Assembly: GCA_029747015.1 (NCBI GenBank) | Contig: JAKOGI010000086.1 | Coordinates: 926,001-990,000, forward strand | Length of the DNA stretch: 64,000 bases | From: Carnegiea gigantea | Taxonomy: Eukaryota > Streptophyta > Magnoliopsida > Caryophyllales > Cactaceae | Direction: 5' to 3' | In this document: positions 24,245 through 35,322 of the stretch, piece after piece | Layout: each line of letters starts with the position of its first letter | Position numbering within the stretch: position 1 is the first letter of the stretch | Made by a program: the position numbers and the translations under genes | The notes under the pieces: model-generated | What the model saw: the letters and a program-made list of their open reading frames with translations, nothing else | What the model was told of the DNA's origin: nothing | Database searches by the model: none

Positions 24245-24249
24245 CTAAA
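24245..24249. repeat. Target site duplication of element G, right copy
   Basis: CTAAA, identical to 14776..14780. Confidence 0.95.
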
Positions 24250-24810
24250 GAAACTCATCTTAAGGCTGTAAAAAGGATTTTTAGGTACTTAAGACATACA
24301 CCTGATCTAGCCTTATGGTATCCTAAAGGTTGCAACTTTGATCTTGTTGGGTATGCTGATGCTGACTATGCAGGTTTCTTGGTTGATAGGAAAAGCACCT
24401 CAGGTATGACTCACTTTCTTGCACCTTGTTTGGTATCTTGGGCAACCAAGAAACAACTCTCTGTTGCCTTGTCCACAGCAGAAGCTGAGTATGTGGCAGC
24501 TGCATCTTGTTGTGCTCTGTTATTATGGATAAGACAACAACTCAAGGATTTTTGTGTTGACATAGGATGCATTCCTATTTATTGTGACAATACAAGTGCA
24601 ATTAACATTGCCAAAAATCCATGTCAACACAAAAGAACAAAACATATTGACATTCGTCATCATTTCTTGAGAGACAATGTTGAAAAGGGAGTGATCTCAA
24701 TGAATTTTTGTGCCACTGAAAATCAAATTGCTGATATATTCACAAAAGCATTGAGTAGAGAACAATTTGAAAGGAATAGACTCGAACTAGGCTTAATTAG
24801 AACAACCTGA
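24250..24810 (+). pseudogene. pol: Element F RNase H, remainder after the G insertion
   Basis: This continues F's pol from 14780 in frame: [76 protein letters not shown] and [17 protein letters not shown], ending with TGA at 24808-24810. These are the copia RNase H blocks including the catalytic acidic residues; the module is intact apart from having been separated from RT. Any ATG upstream within 24199..24249 belongs to G's LTR and is not a real start. Confidence 0.9.
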
Positions 24811-25247
24811 CCAACCTGTTCTCTCGCCCTGTTTGCAAAATTTAAAAGTGACGGGTACAACATGTTAAATTTTTGTTTGCAATCAACTTGTGTGCTATGT
24901 TTGGCATATGTGAGGTTTGCAACTTGCTGACACTCGTTGAGGTCTAATGAGATTGCCCTTATTGTCCAATGTTGCCGATCAAGTAACCTCAAGAACAAGC
25001 ATCAGGAACAGGTACGCCTCTTGTTTGTCAAATGTGTGCAATAAATTGAAAACTGCTAATCTCTTCCCGAGGCGTACGCGGCCTAAATAAATGCTAAAGT
25101 CCGTTGCAAAAACGGGCAAAATCTTTTAAAGATTTCGCACGTCTCTCTCTCCCTTTAAAGCTCTTGCTCAATCTCTCACCTCCACCGAAACTCTCTTGCT
25201 TTGAAACTCTGTTCAAGAAACCCTAATCTCTCTCCTTCCTCTGAAAA
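24811..25247 (+). other. Element F spacer between pol and third ORF
   Basis: No coding match. A CT-rich stretch at about 25140..25230 lies just before the third ORF's ATG and looks like a leader. A conserved phrase GAGGCGTACGCGGCC at about 25069..25083 has a counterpart in G's spacer (GGGGCGTACC near 17421). Confidence 0.4.
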
Positions 25248-27195
25248 ATGGCGTTCCCCATTAGCTTCGAGAGCTCCTCGACCTTGACCCAGGGCAACCA
25301 GACACAGGGCACAGCCTTGCAAACAGCCACAGCCCTGTTTGCACCTACACAATTTCTGACGGCCCTCATGGAAGGTAAAAATACTGAACCTCCTCGATCC
25401 ATTGCCTATAAACCTTTTGGGTTTTTGAAAAGTATCGACCTTAGAACAGTGAATTTGAAATTGGAAGACATCCCGTACAAATTTGGGTGGGAATTGATTT
25501 TGTTTGGTGAAACGGGCGCATGTCAACCCCAAGAACTTGTTGGGGCATCTGAAAGAGAAATTGGGGGCTTTAGATGAACTTTTTCTGTTGGACCATGGGT
25601 TAGATGACATCAATTCGTTTGGGCTGTTTCCTGAGCAGGAAACAGGGTCAGAAACAGGGCCTGAAGTTTTTAAGGAGAACCTAGGGGAGGATTTGTCAAG
25701 AGAAGAAGGGGTAAGTAGTGGTCAACTGGAGGAGGCCCCTGCCAAAACTGAACAAGCCACACCGGTACCACCAATCGGTGAGAAACGCAAACGGTATAAA
25801 ATTGTGGCTAGGCGTACTAGAATGCCAAGAACACGACCACCATCAAGGCCTAAAAGCAGCCAGACTGAAGAGCCCTCAAAAAGTGAACCCCTTGTCAAAC
25901 CAAAACCACAAATCCCCTCTTCGGCCAAACCCACAAACAGACCCACAAGAAAATCAGCCCGAATAGCTTTTCACTCCACTCCTCGTCCTGCCAAATAGTC
26001 AGCCCCTGTTGTTGAGGAGATTGATTCCTCCTCTGAGCCTTCATCAGATAGCGACACTGAGAACACTGTCTTCAAACAGGGCACGCCCGTGTTCTCAGAG
26101 TCCTAAGAGAATAAGCCTCTTCCTACACCAAAACCATCACCCCTCAAAACTCCCAAGAGAAAAGCCTCCCTCAAACACGCCTCCACCCAAGACCCTCCTA
26201 CTGAGCCCCAACCTAAACGAGCCAAGAAATCTAACCCGTCTGCAATCTCAGCCAAACTGACCCAATTGCTTTAGAGACGGGTTGTCAGGGGCAAAACTAT
26301 AAAGGTCAAATATTTTGCGAAACAGGGACTGGGGGTGTTTCTGCATAAGCTACATGCACAGGGGTGGTATGAGTTGTTTACAAACACCCAGCTGGGGTGT
26401 TCTGTTGCAGAGTTCTATGCCAACTGCACTGTCACCGAAGGAGTGGTGACAAGTATTGTTAATGGGAAGCAGCTTCGCTTTGATGCAAAGATATTAGGGG
26501 ACATTCTAGGGATTCCCTCCACAGGCTTTGATATATATGTGAGGGAAGACAAGACTATTTTAGGGACAGCCAGGCTGCTGGAACTCGCCCAGAAATTTAG
26601 CCAGCAACCAAGCCTGCAAACACCCAAGTCTGTGAAGAAAAGGGACATGACATCGCTCCATCAATTGCTATTTTGGTTTATCATCAAGAATGTCATCCCC
26701 AGAGGCCAGGGTCGCAATCTTGCTGATGCCATGGATCAGTGTTTGATGGATCTGATGGACACGGAAGTGCAAATTAACCTTCCTGCCATCATGATTCGAC
26801 ATATTGTAAGAATTGCAAACACCTCTAGGGAACATGATCTGGGATATGGCTTCTTTCTGACTAGTGTGTTTGAGCACTTTGGGGTGACACTGCAGAAGAA
26901 GGTGGGCGCTCAGTTCATTGATGAGATCGGGAGTAACACCCTTATGGGGTGTGGGTATGCTTTGATTGAAGGGTCTGCCTCAGAACAGGGGAGCAGAACA
27001 CCCCGTCCTCCTGTTCCTGGCAGTTCCTCAACCAAGCTTGAGGCTGCTTTGGAAGAAAACTCTCGCCTCAGTACTGAGCTTAACGCTGTAAAGGCTGCCC
27101 TGGACGAGGAAAAAGCTCTAAATGCAAAACGCCATGCAGATCTCCTCGCCCTTCTCTCTTCACTTTCAGCAAAATTTTCTCCTTCTGCTCCTTGA
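25248..27195 (+). CDS. Element F third ORF, about 650 residues, putative plant transposon protein
   Basis: The ATG at 25248 follows a CT-rich leader. One frameshift at about 25510..25530 moves it to the frame that then runs to TGA at 27193-27195, crossed by stops at 25996, 26104 and 26272. Parts in order: an N-terminal region shared with G (about residues 1-140); an acidic, then Lys/Arg/Pro-rich linker with nuclear-signal-like clusters (KRKRYK, PKRAKK); a conserved domain at about 26290..26900 (GWYELFTNTQLGCSVAEFYANC, FDAKILGDILGIPSTGFDIY, LLFWFIIKNVIPR, MIRHIVRIA, LGYGFFLTSVFEHFGV); a hinge; and a C-terminal coiled coil (KLEAALEENSRLSTELNAVKAAL). The conserved domain resembles what databases call putative plant transposon protein. 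SIRE/Maximus elements carry an ORF in this place, sometimes called env-like, but I see no signal peptide or transmembrane segment. Function unknown. Confidence 0.7.
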
Positions 27196-27685
27196 ACACC
27201 CCTCATGAGCTGTTCCCATCTGTTGCCCTCATAGCCTGTTCTCACTTCTCACTTCTCTTGCTAGTTTGTACCTTCTGTTGCACTCGTTTGGTGAATGACA
27301 GGTTATCTTGTTTTTTGATTGGCTTTGCCTTGCTTGCTTTCTGTTGTGAATTGCTTGTGTGTGACTAGGATGGCCAATCTCATTACCGTACCAACACACT
27401 TGAGTGTATCGCCTGTTGCCTTTCCTCCATTACCCAAGTGGTGGTGATAGCAAACACCCTCTGTTTGACTGTTCGCCCCTACTTTTTAATGATGCCAAAA
27501 GGGGGAAGATAGGATGACCAATATTGTTTTAGTTTTGCCATGGACGAGTTAAATTTCTTACACTCTTTCAATACTGGCTGCTTCATGTGAATTGTCGGTC
27601 CTATAAATAATTGGCACTAATCACTTCAATTGTCCTTGAAAGTCAATATGGTCACTTGGTTTGTCATCATCAAAAAGGGGGAATT
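27196..27685 (+). other. Element F 3' non-coding region with two polypurine tracts
   Basis: No gene. A purine run GATGCCAAAAGGGGGAAG lies at about 27491..27508, and the LTR-adjacent tract CAAAAAGGGGGAATT at about 27671..27685. The second primes plus-strand synthesis; the first is conserved in G (16392..16407) and may be a second or decoy tract. Confidence 0.7.
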
Positions 27686-29107
27686 TGTTGGAATGTATAA
27701 GGTTTTGATGATAACAAATCCAAGTATTTGTAGTAGTTGTTGTTGTTCCAAACAGGCTTTACCAACAGGGTCTTACTGCTGTTCTTCAATATATTAAAAC
27801 TGCTTGACTAATAGTTTATCAAGAACAGGTACTCAAGTCAGCGATGTAAGAACAACCATGAGGAACAGGCTCTGTAAGGTGTTTGAAGCATATCCTGTGA
27901 AGTGTTTGAAACATAAGATATAAGTGCAGCTGTGACAAACAGGTTCTGTGAAGTGTTTGCAGCAAAGTCGTTCTACAAGATGACTAGTGGTTACAACAAG
28001 ATGTCTTGATCTGATTTGGTTTTATATTTTTAGACTCTTGTTAATATGCCAATTAGAAAGTTTTAATTTACCACTCACTGGAAACGGTTTTGCTTTTCGG
28101 AAAATATTTCGGATCACCCTTCAGAACAACCCTGGAAACAGGGCGATCAGGGTGTTTCCAGAATAAGCTGCGAAAAACTGCTTTGTACGATTTTTATCTT
28201 TTGGATTTTGAGCAGCTTCTTCAAAGATTTGCAAGAAAGATTTTTCTATAGAGTATCTTATTCTTTACCCTAAAAAACGGTTATCAAAAATCTTAAGGGA
28301 TTTGCAAAATCTTTTTGAATAAAAAGAATATCCAATTTTTGGCAAGTGGATAAGGTAGTTGAGAAAAACATGGGCTAGCTGCTAAAGAACACCGCCTTAT
28401 GCACGCGGTTCAGGAAGTGTTTTTCAGCTCATGTCACCTTACCCCTTATAGCTAAAGGATTCTATTTTCTCTAGGATTTTAGTTTCCAAAAATTTCAGAA
28501 ATAATTGTTTTCCAAGCACTATAAAAGGCGGCTTCTTACAATCTTGGAAACATCGGTTTTCAAAGGGAAAAACATCTGAGTTCATGAGCTAAAACGTTTG
28601 AAAAGAAAACTGAGCCTTGTGAGTGAATTAATTGAGCTTTCAAAGTTGGCATACTAGGACTTCATTGTACTCTATATTAGCTTAGTTGAGAAGCATTGTA
28701 ATAGGGTGTTTTTTCTTTACATTCTTCTTTCACAAGAGTGAGTAGAGTGTGTGTCCAAATCAAGGGGATTTTGGACGTGGGGTAACTTGTCTTAGGGAAG
28801 ACAGGTTACGTGTGTTACAAGTTGTAACAAGGTGTGTTACTATTGTAACGTGATTAGCCCGTTTAGTGAAGTGTTTAAATCCTACACGAGGTAGGTCGTG
28901 GTTTTTAACCTCAGTTGGGCTAGAGGTGTTTTCCACGTAAAAATCCTGTGTCCATTATTTCCGCATTCAATTTTGTTGGATTTTCGCTTCTGCTTATCTC
29001 AGAAACAACCTGTGCGAACAGGGTCTAAGACTGTTTGTCAGCAACTTGCGAAAATCAGACACCACAATTCCCCCCCCTCTTGTGGTTGTGTACTCTCTAA
29101 TTCAACA
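27686..29107 (+). repeat. Element F 3' LTR
   Basis: From TGTTGGAATG at 27686 to AATTCAACA at 29107, 1422 bp. It matches the 5' LTR except for the single copy of the 71-bp repeat and about 2% substitutions. TATA box CTATAAAAGG at 28519..28528. Confidence 0.93.
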
Positions 29108-29112
29108 CTACT
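29108..29112. repeat. Target site duplication of element F, right copy
   Basis: CTACT, matching CTACG at 8715..8719 in four of five bases. Confidence 0.75.
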
Positions 29113-30470
29113 CCTAGTGAAGAGCTCCCCATTGATGACTCTTTCTATGATGAGCAACTCTTCGCCATTTCCCACCAAGCCACCCCATGGTACGCTAATT
29201 TGGTCAATTTGAAAGTGTGCGGGGTGGTACCTCCAGGATTATCCGACTAATAAAGGTTGAAATTCCTTTTTGATGCCAAATACTATGTGTGGGAGGAGCC
29301 TCTTCTTTACAACCTATATGGAGATGGGGTTTATAGAAGATGCTTGTTAGAAGATGAAGCCTATAATGTATTGCACCATTGCCATGCTTCAACCTATGGT
29401 GGACACTTTGGACCGGACAAGATGATTGCAAAGGTACTCCAAGCAGGTTTCTAGTGGCCCATGCCTTTCAAGGGTACAAAAAAATTTATCACGACTTGTG
29501 ATAGATGCCAAAGAAAGGGGAACATTACCAAGAGGCATGAGATGCCTCAAAGTGGCATAGTTGAGGTTGAGTTGTTTGATATATGCGGGATCGACTTCAT
29601 GGATCCTTTTCCTCCTTCCTAACCTTTACATCCTTATGATGGTTAACTAAGTTTCTAAGTGGGTGGAAGCCATTTCCACCCCAACCAATGATTCGAAGGT
29701 TGTCATCAAGTTCCTCAAGTAGAATATCTTCACAAGGTTTGGCACACCGAGAGCTCTTCTAAGTGATAATGGAACACACTTTCGTAATAAGGCCCTTGAG
29801 TCACTATTGAAGAAACATGGGGTGTTCCATAAGGTTGCTAAGGCTTACCATCCCCAAATAAGTGGGCAAGTAGAGCTCTCGAATAGGGAGTTAAAGAGTA
29901 TATTGGAGAAAACAGTGGATCGATCCCACAAAGATTGGTCACTCAAGCTTGATGATGCTCTTTGGGCATATCCCACCGCCCACGAGACTTCTCTAAGCAC
30001 CACACCATACCGGTTGGTGCTTCAAAAGTCATGTCAATTGCCGATAGAGTTGGAACATAAGGCATATTGGGTGATAAAGATGCTTAATTTTGATCTTAAA
30101 GCAGCCAGAAAAAGGCGATTCTTGCAATCGACTAAGCTAGATGAACTAATGTTGGAGGCCTATGAGAATTCACGCATCTACAAAGAGCGAACTAAGAGAT
30201 GGCATGACAAGCACATCATGAAGAAGAGATTTGAAGAAGGTGACATGGTCCTATTGTTCAACTTGAGATTGAGACTATTTCCGGGCAAGCTGAGATCTTG
30301 GTGGTCGAGGCTATTTCAAGTCACCAAAGTTTAACACAGTGGAGCGGTTGAAGTATGGAGTGAGTCTACCAGTGCGTTCACCATCAATGGACAATGGTTA
30401 AAGCCCTATCTTGTGGAGCAACCTATTAAGAACGCCACTGTCCATACACTCACCGATCCTATTCTAAGGT
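29108..30470 (+). pseudogene. pol: Element B integrase
   Basis: A gypsy integrase that would insert the DNA copy. After the linker (PSEELPIDDSFYDEQLFAIS), the zinc-binding H-H-C-C domain is seen at about 29340..29510 (VLHHCHASTYGGHFGPDKM ... CDRCQRKGN). The core's acidic residues occur in GIDFMDPFP (about 29590), SDNGTHFRN (about 29763) and SNRELKSILE (about 29882). The open piece 29807..30334 covers the end of the core and the C-terminal domain (KLDDALWAYPTAHETSLSTTPY, ERTKRWHDKHI, GDMVLLFN). Stops at about 29250, 29452, 29620, 29648 and 30332, plus frameshifts, kill it. It is the downstream half of the pol that ends at 8719. Confidence 0.85.
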
Positions 30471-31690
30471 AGAAGAAGATGGTCAAGCTCTCAACCCTAA
30501 AAGAGCATGATGTATTCAAGCTTCACTAAGGCAAGTATTTGCTGAAGTGAATCAAGAATGCATTTGGGTAGAAAACATGAAAAGAAAATCAAGAACCAAG
30601 ATAGAACAAGTGGACTAGCAAGGGTGATGATAATCCACCTTGGTTTGCACACTTGGGCAAATCTTCTTCCTTCCACTGAGTTACAGAAGTTAATCACCTT
30701 CTTAGTTGAATTAAGAAGACCTAGAGACCCACTTGAGGTTTCCAAACACCCAAGATATGACACTAGGAATTTGAAGAGAATTTGAGAGAGTTTACAAAAC
30801 TCGAAGCTGAATGCAAGTTCATCTATCTCTTCTTGGCAGCCCAAGGCCTCCCTTTTATAGTGGGGAACCTTTAACAAGCTGAAAAGGAAGGGAACAACAA
30901 GTACTTACACGTCCAAAAGCATGGGGGGACCAAAAAGCAAAAGACAAAAACTGAAAAGTGCTTTTTACTTTATGTCAGCAACTTTTCAGTGCACATGGGT
31001 CAACTTTAAACAGCTATAACTCCTAGGTTTGTTGCTCAAATTGGCTGAAATAGGTCTTGTTGGAAAGCTCTAGAAGTCAGCTTTCACATGGATCAATTTT
31101 CACGCCATTTAGAATATCCGTTTGAGAGATATGAGGCAACATGTACAGCATGTGCAAACTGGGACAGCTTCTGCTGCTTCTAGAAAAAGGCTCCCATTGA
31201 CTTATTTCCTAGGTACCTAACCTAGAACTCTTTATATGCCTTTGAAGATGATATTAAGGGTTCCAAAAAGTAATTTTTCAGCCCTTTAAGTCCACCTTAA
31301 GCTTGGGTAATTAAGCTTGAAAAACCGGGTTGCTGCGCTGGAATCTGGGCCGATTGTATAGCTGAACTTTGAGAGCTGAGTTGGACGGGCAAATGAAGTC
31401 CAAATGACTTGAAATTTGCTTTATTGGAAAGCTAACTTTCCGAACTTAAATCCTAAAGCAACAAAATGGGTTTAAACCACCTTGAAGCTAGGTGATTAGG
31501 GTCACCAAGTTGCTGCACTTGCTGTCCGAAACTGCATCTTTCAAAAATGGTATTTTGAAGTTCAAGTAAAACTCCATAAAGTGTCTTTTGTCATGAAATT
31601 CGAAACGTGGACCCGAAGAAGGGTCTTGCCATGTGTAAATTTGTTTAGAGCTTTCCTCCCATGAAGTCGAGTAGAAAGAATGAAAATGAG
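30471..31690 (+). other. Unassigned 1.2 kb stretch inside element B
   Basis: Between integrase and the conserved 3' motif there is no coding match. The text differs in style from the rest of B and contains phrases like GGAAAGCTCTAGAAGTCAG and GGAAAGCTAACTTTCCGAAC that recur imperfectly (about 31065..31090 and 31425..31445), as well as two GGTTGCTGC-type words (about 31327 and 31507). It may be B's own spacer or an additional old insertion; I see no clean terminal repeats or target duplication. Open frames here (30497..30877 minus, 30558..30785 plus) are unsupported. Confidence 0.35.
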
Positions 31691-31699
31691 ACCCTTAAA

Positions 31700-32460
31700 A
31701 ATATACATCAGAGCACTTCTTGGGAGACAACCCACGTCCTTTTTATTGTTTTCCTTTTTGTTGTCTTATACACGTATATGGAAAAAAAAAAAACAGCGAG
31801 AGTGCAATAGTGGCTTCAGATAGACGCATCCATAGACCCCCCGTTTTCAGAAATACGGGCCGAGGATGTCCCTTGACTGGAGTCAACAATTTTGGGTCAC
31901 CACGGTGGGTCTGTGGTATGCTGCCAAGGGCCATGGTGACTCAGAAGGCAAAAAAAACAACAAAAGGGTAGCATTCATCACGGTTGGCCCGTGGTAGGCG
32001 CCACGGACCGTGGCAGACTATGTGGGGCTAGTCAAGGGCTTTTCCTTCCCCTTTGACCCAAAAGCCCCCTATTCTTCTTCTTCTATTCGAGACTATATCT
32101 CTCTCTTTCTCTCTCTACACACTCCTTATCTCTCTAAAACCTCCATAATCATCTTCCGTAAACCTTCAAATTCGCACTCAACCCCACCAAATCTTCCATC
32201 CAAATCACCAAATTTCTTCATTTCATCCACAAATTCTCTATTTTTCTCACCAATTTCTCCCTAAAACCTTCATTCCTAATTTCTGCTTCCTTCTTCTTCT
32301 TCCACCCAAATCACCCATTCCACCTTGAAAGTCTTCCATTTCCTTCACCCACAGTCTTGCCTTCGACATCCAACACTCAAATTCTACTTCCATCTTCTTT
32401 CCCCCTTCATTTTCACAAAGCTAAGGTTTCTTCTTCATCTACCATCACATGCTTCTTTCC
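31700..32460 (+). other. Element B conserved 3' motif and leader of the Athila-like ORF
   Basis: The phrase CTTCTTGGGAGACAACCCACG at about 31714..31734 is a hallmark that follows pol in Athila/Tat elements; the array units carry the related TTGGGAGGCAACCCAACG after protease. Then comes a GTGG/CCAC-rich block (31880..32020), similar in style to the LTR promoter block, and a CT-rich stretch (32070..32460) resembling a plant 5' leader. A second promoter for the 3' ORF is possible, but this is inference. Confidence 0.45.
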
Positions 32461-32461
32461 A

Positions 32462-33640
32462 TGGCACCAAAGAAGAGGACAAGGACATCACATTGAGTGG
32501 GAACTTCAAGCCACAACCCCAAGCGCAAAGAGCCACCCAAACATTCATGAATGCACGGGCCCGAGGTAGTGCTCCATATCCTCTTGGCTTAATGAATCCT
32601 GAACATATTGCATGATATTGCTACTCATTATTATGATGAGGAATTGTTGACCCAATTGGGAATTTTGGATGATGTGCTTTGGTTGTTAGCCAGGGGCAGC
32701 ATCAGATAGCTTATTAACATGAAAGATCACACTGATTAAAACTTGATCCTAGAATTTTTGAGCACTCTACACGTTGAGGTCACTCATGGCCGTCAATGTC
32801 AAGCGGGTTATAAGTTATTTTACTTGCAAGGACAATTTTATGAAATGAACCCAAGTACCTGAACCGAAATTTTTGGCTTCCCACTTAGTATGGATTTGCA
32901 GTTTCGTCAGGTTCCCAAAGAATTTAACCCAGTGCATTTTGGCAAGAGATTTTCAGGGGTTATAGGTACAATACTAGTTCCTATAAAGCTACTTTTATTA
33001 AGAACCCATGTATTCGAGTAGCTTAGTGATTCTCGCTTTTGGGTTATTTCCTAGGGACGATAGTGTGAATGTCCCTTGATTATCTGAATTATATTTTCTG
33101 TCCTGTATGTTGGAGGGTGTCCACATTGATCCCAGGTCTTTCTTTACCCGATAATTGCAACAGTGTTGCTAACAACACAAAGGGTAGGATCACTATTGGA
33201 GGTATCATTACCTTCATTGCTTGATTCTTAGGGGTTGAGCCTCATGATGATGATAGAGTTTGTGGCTCCGAGCTTGATAAGGCCGCTTTTAAAATGATGA
33301 GTATTTGCAAGGTCGAGGCTAGGTAATTGTGTTAGAGTTACCCTGGGAATAGGCTTATGCCTCTTCCCAATGTTGCACGTACCAATCTTCAAAATCGGGC
33401 TAACCTTTCATATTTGCCTGGTGATGAAGACTTGGTACGTCCTGCACCTCCTCCTCCCCCATCTTCTTATCCCGGAACTAGTTCCTCTACCCAACCCTCC
33501 TACCCTGATTTTAGTGAGTTGCAGGACACCCTCCATAACATTCAGGCAGAGCAAGCCTCCCTTCGAGCCTTTGTTGCTTCTGAAAATGCTGCTCTTCATG
33601 ACTTTGTCCAAGAGCTCCATAATGAGCTCTGAGGGATGAT
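32462..33640 (+). pseudogene. Element B 3' ORF of Athila type, broken
   Basis: It starts M-A-P-K-K-R-T-R-T at 32462 and soon meets a stop (about 32495). In changing frames one can read RGSAPYPLGLMNPEH, EELLTQLGILDDVLWLLARG, LILEFLSTLHVEVTHGRQ and EIFGFPLSMDLQFRQVP, an order typical of the plant protein family annotated as Athila ORF-1/plant retrotransposon ORF that follows pol in these elements. The C-terminal part (33357..33632) is open in its own frame: Pro/Ser-rich, then a helical stretch ELQDTLHNIQAEQASLRAF. No catalytic motif is known for the family and its role is unknown. At least four frameshifts or stops. Confidence 0.6.
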
Positions 33641-35322
33641 TGCCTCTCAAAATCAATACTTCCAAGACTTTCAGGCATGCCTCTCCACCTGGCATGATTG
33701 GCACATTTCTCACCCCTATCCTTCTTCTTCTCCTCCTCCTTCCTCACCCCATTTCTAGTCCACCCCCCACCCTTTGTTTTCTATTGGTTACATTATGGAC
33801 AATGCTTTGTCCAAGCAAGGTGGAGTTGTATTCATGGTGAATACGTAATGGTAGATTGTACATAGTGCATTGATGTAGCATGTGCATGTTAGTTAGGGCC
33901 TTTTAGGAGTGCACTTAGCTTCTTTTTATTAGTTTTTAGATGCATTCAAGGTTAACATTCGCATATTAGGATTAGTTGCATTGAAAAAAAAAAATCCTCT
34001 AATGATAACTCTTTAGACTTGGTAGTTTTTCTTTGACTAGTTAACCTTTTGTTAAGCCCATTTATGAATAAAGTGTTTGAAATGAGATTTTGAAGATGTG
34101 CTTCTTGATTTGATCATCACTTTGAATGTAAATTAATTATCTGATGATTCCTTGCATCATTATTTGCATGTGTGTGATTTTCTGAGCTAGTTAAACTATG
34201 GTAGTTGTCCCATGAGAATTTGAACCTAATGTACTAATTCATCACTTTTAGTCCCTTATTTCTTTTTCATGTGTGACTCTTCCTGGATTCTAAATCTCTA
34301 TAACTTGCTTTGCCTCTTGTTCAAAATCACATTTCACATGCATATTTAGGCAAAATGATTGAGGCATTCTTTTGAGCTTATGAGCTACATTGACTACGAA
34401 GCCTTCCTGTGATGATTTTTCCCCTTGCTAGCCCCTTGAGCCATGACATGGTTTCCTTAATAAGCCTCTGATATAGCCTTTAGCCCAAACACATGCCGTA
34501 TCCCTCAAAGCCAAGGATTATAGAGTTTCATTGTTTATTGGGCATAGCTTGTGGGTAATGATGATGTATCCTTGGGAATGGTTTGTTTGGATGTAATTGG
34601 GTTGTTTATTATGGATTGTTTAAGAAGTGTTGATCTTTATCTAGTAATCTTTGCCATAACCATCTTGTAAAAAAAAAGAAAAAAAACACAAAAAAAGAAA
34701 ATTGAAAAAAAGAGGAGATAAATAAGATTGAATGAAAAGGTTTTGGCATTGATAAATCATTTGGTCTCTCAACACTTTCTCTTGCTTTGGAAGAACATAG
34801 GATTTGATGTGATGGAAATATTACTTTGAGGGGTATGCTTTGAAACAAATTGGGATATGAATATTTTGCTCTTAATCTTTGCCTATTAGCTTCATAAATC
34901 CCAAAATTATTTGAATCCCTCCTAACCCTTCCTTTACCCCCATTACAACCCAAATTAAGCCCTTAAGATTGCCCTGTGTGCAATGTATATTAGTGGTGAT
35001 GAATTAGAGAGTCTTAACAAGCATATGGTAGACTTGTTTTGCTGGAATGAGATTTGAGCAACCATGTTTATATTCTAAACACATGAGCGATGAGAGTTCA
35101 TACCTAAAGAGATGTGTCGATGTGATAGTTTGGCTGATTCTTCTAGCGCTACTTCATGTATGTGTCGATGTGATAGTTTGGCTTATTGCAAAAGATTTGA
35201 ATCACTTTTGGACTAAATATTAGGTTAATTTGGTTCATGATGGTGCTGCTGATATTTACCTAAGGAGGTTTCTCAAATAAAATGATTTTAGTGTTGCTTA
35301 GGGATAAGCAACAGTTCCAGCA
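33641..35322 (+). other. Element B 3' non-coding region
   Basis: No gene in 1.7 kb. It contains the block shared with element C (34260..34560), an A-rich tract (34667..34720), a 24-bp direct repeat at 35112..35135 and 35160..35183 (48-bp spacing), and the final words TTGCTTAGGGATAAGCAACAG before a decayed polypurine tract near 35318..35332. Confidence 0.6.

Larger units (their letters stand above)
8720..29107 (+). mobile_element. Element F: SIRE/Maximus-like Ty1/copia retrotransposon, interrupted by element G
   Basis: F has 5' LTR 8720..10209, initiator-Met PBS, gag, protease, integrase, RT (to 14780), then the inverted insertion G, then the rest of RNase H (24250..24810), a third ORF of about 650 codons (25248..27195), a polypurine tract and 3' LTR 27686..29107. 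Without G it is about 10.9 kb. The very long gag with a coiled-coil tail, two zinc knuckles, LTRs of about 1.4-1.5 kb and an ORF after pol are features of the SIRE/Maximus lineage; that assignment is by recognition, not by a tree. LTRs differ by about 2% apart from one 68-bp length difference. Confidence 0.9.

Noticed and set aside
24199..24249. ATG start for F's RNase H piece
   Set aside because: This sequence is G's LTR; the real protein continues from 14780 across the insertion.
27196..27480. Possible further gene after F's third ORF
   Set aside because: No open frame of length and no motif; it is the 3' untranslated part before the polypurine tracts.
32010..32615. Overlapping Ser/Pro/His-rich ORFs
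   Set aside because: They come from the CT-rich leader; only the MAPKKRTRT start at 32462 and the downstream words match a known ORF type.
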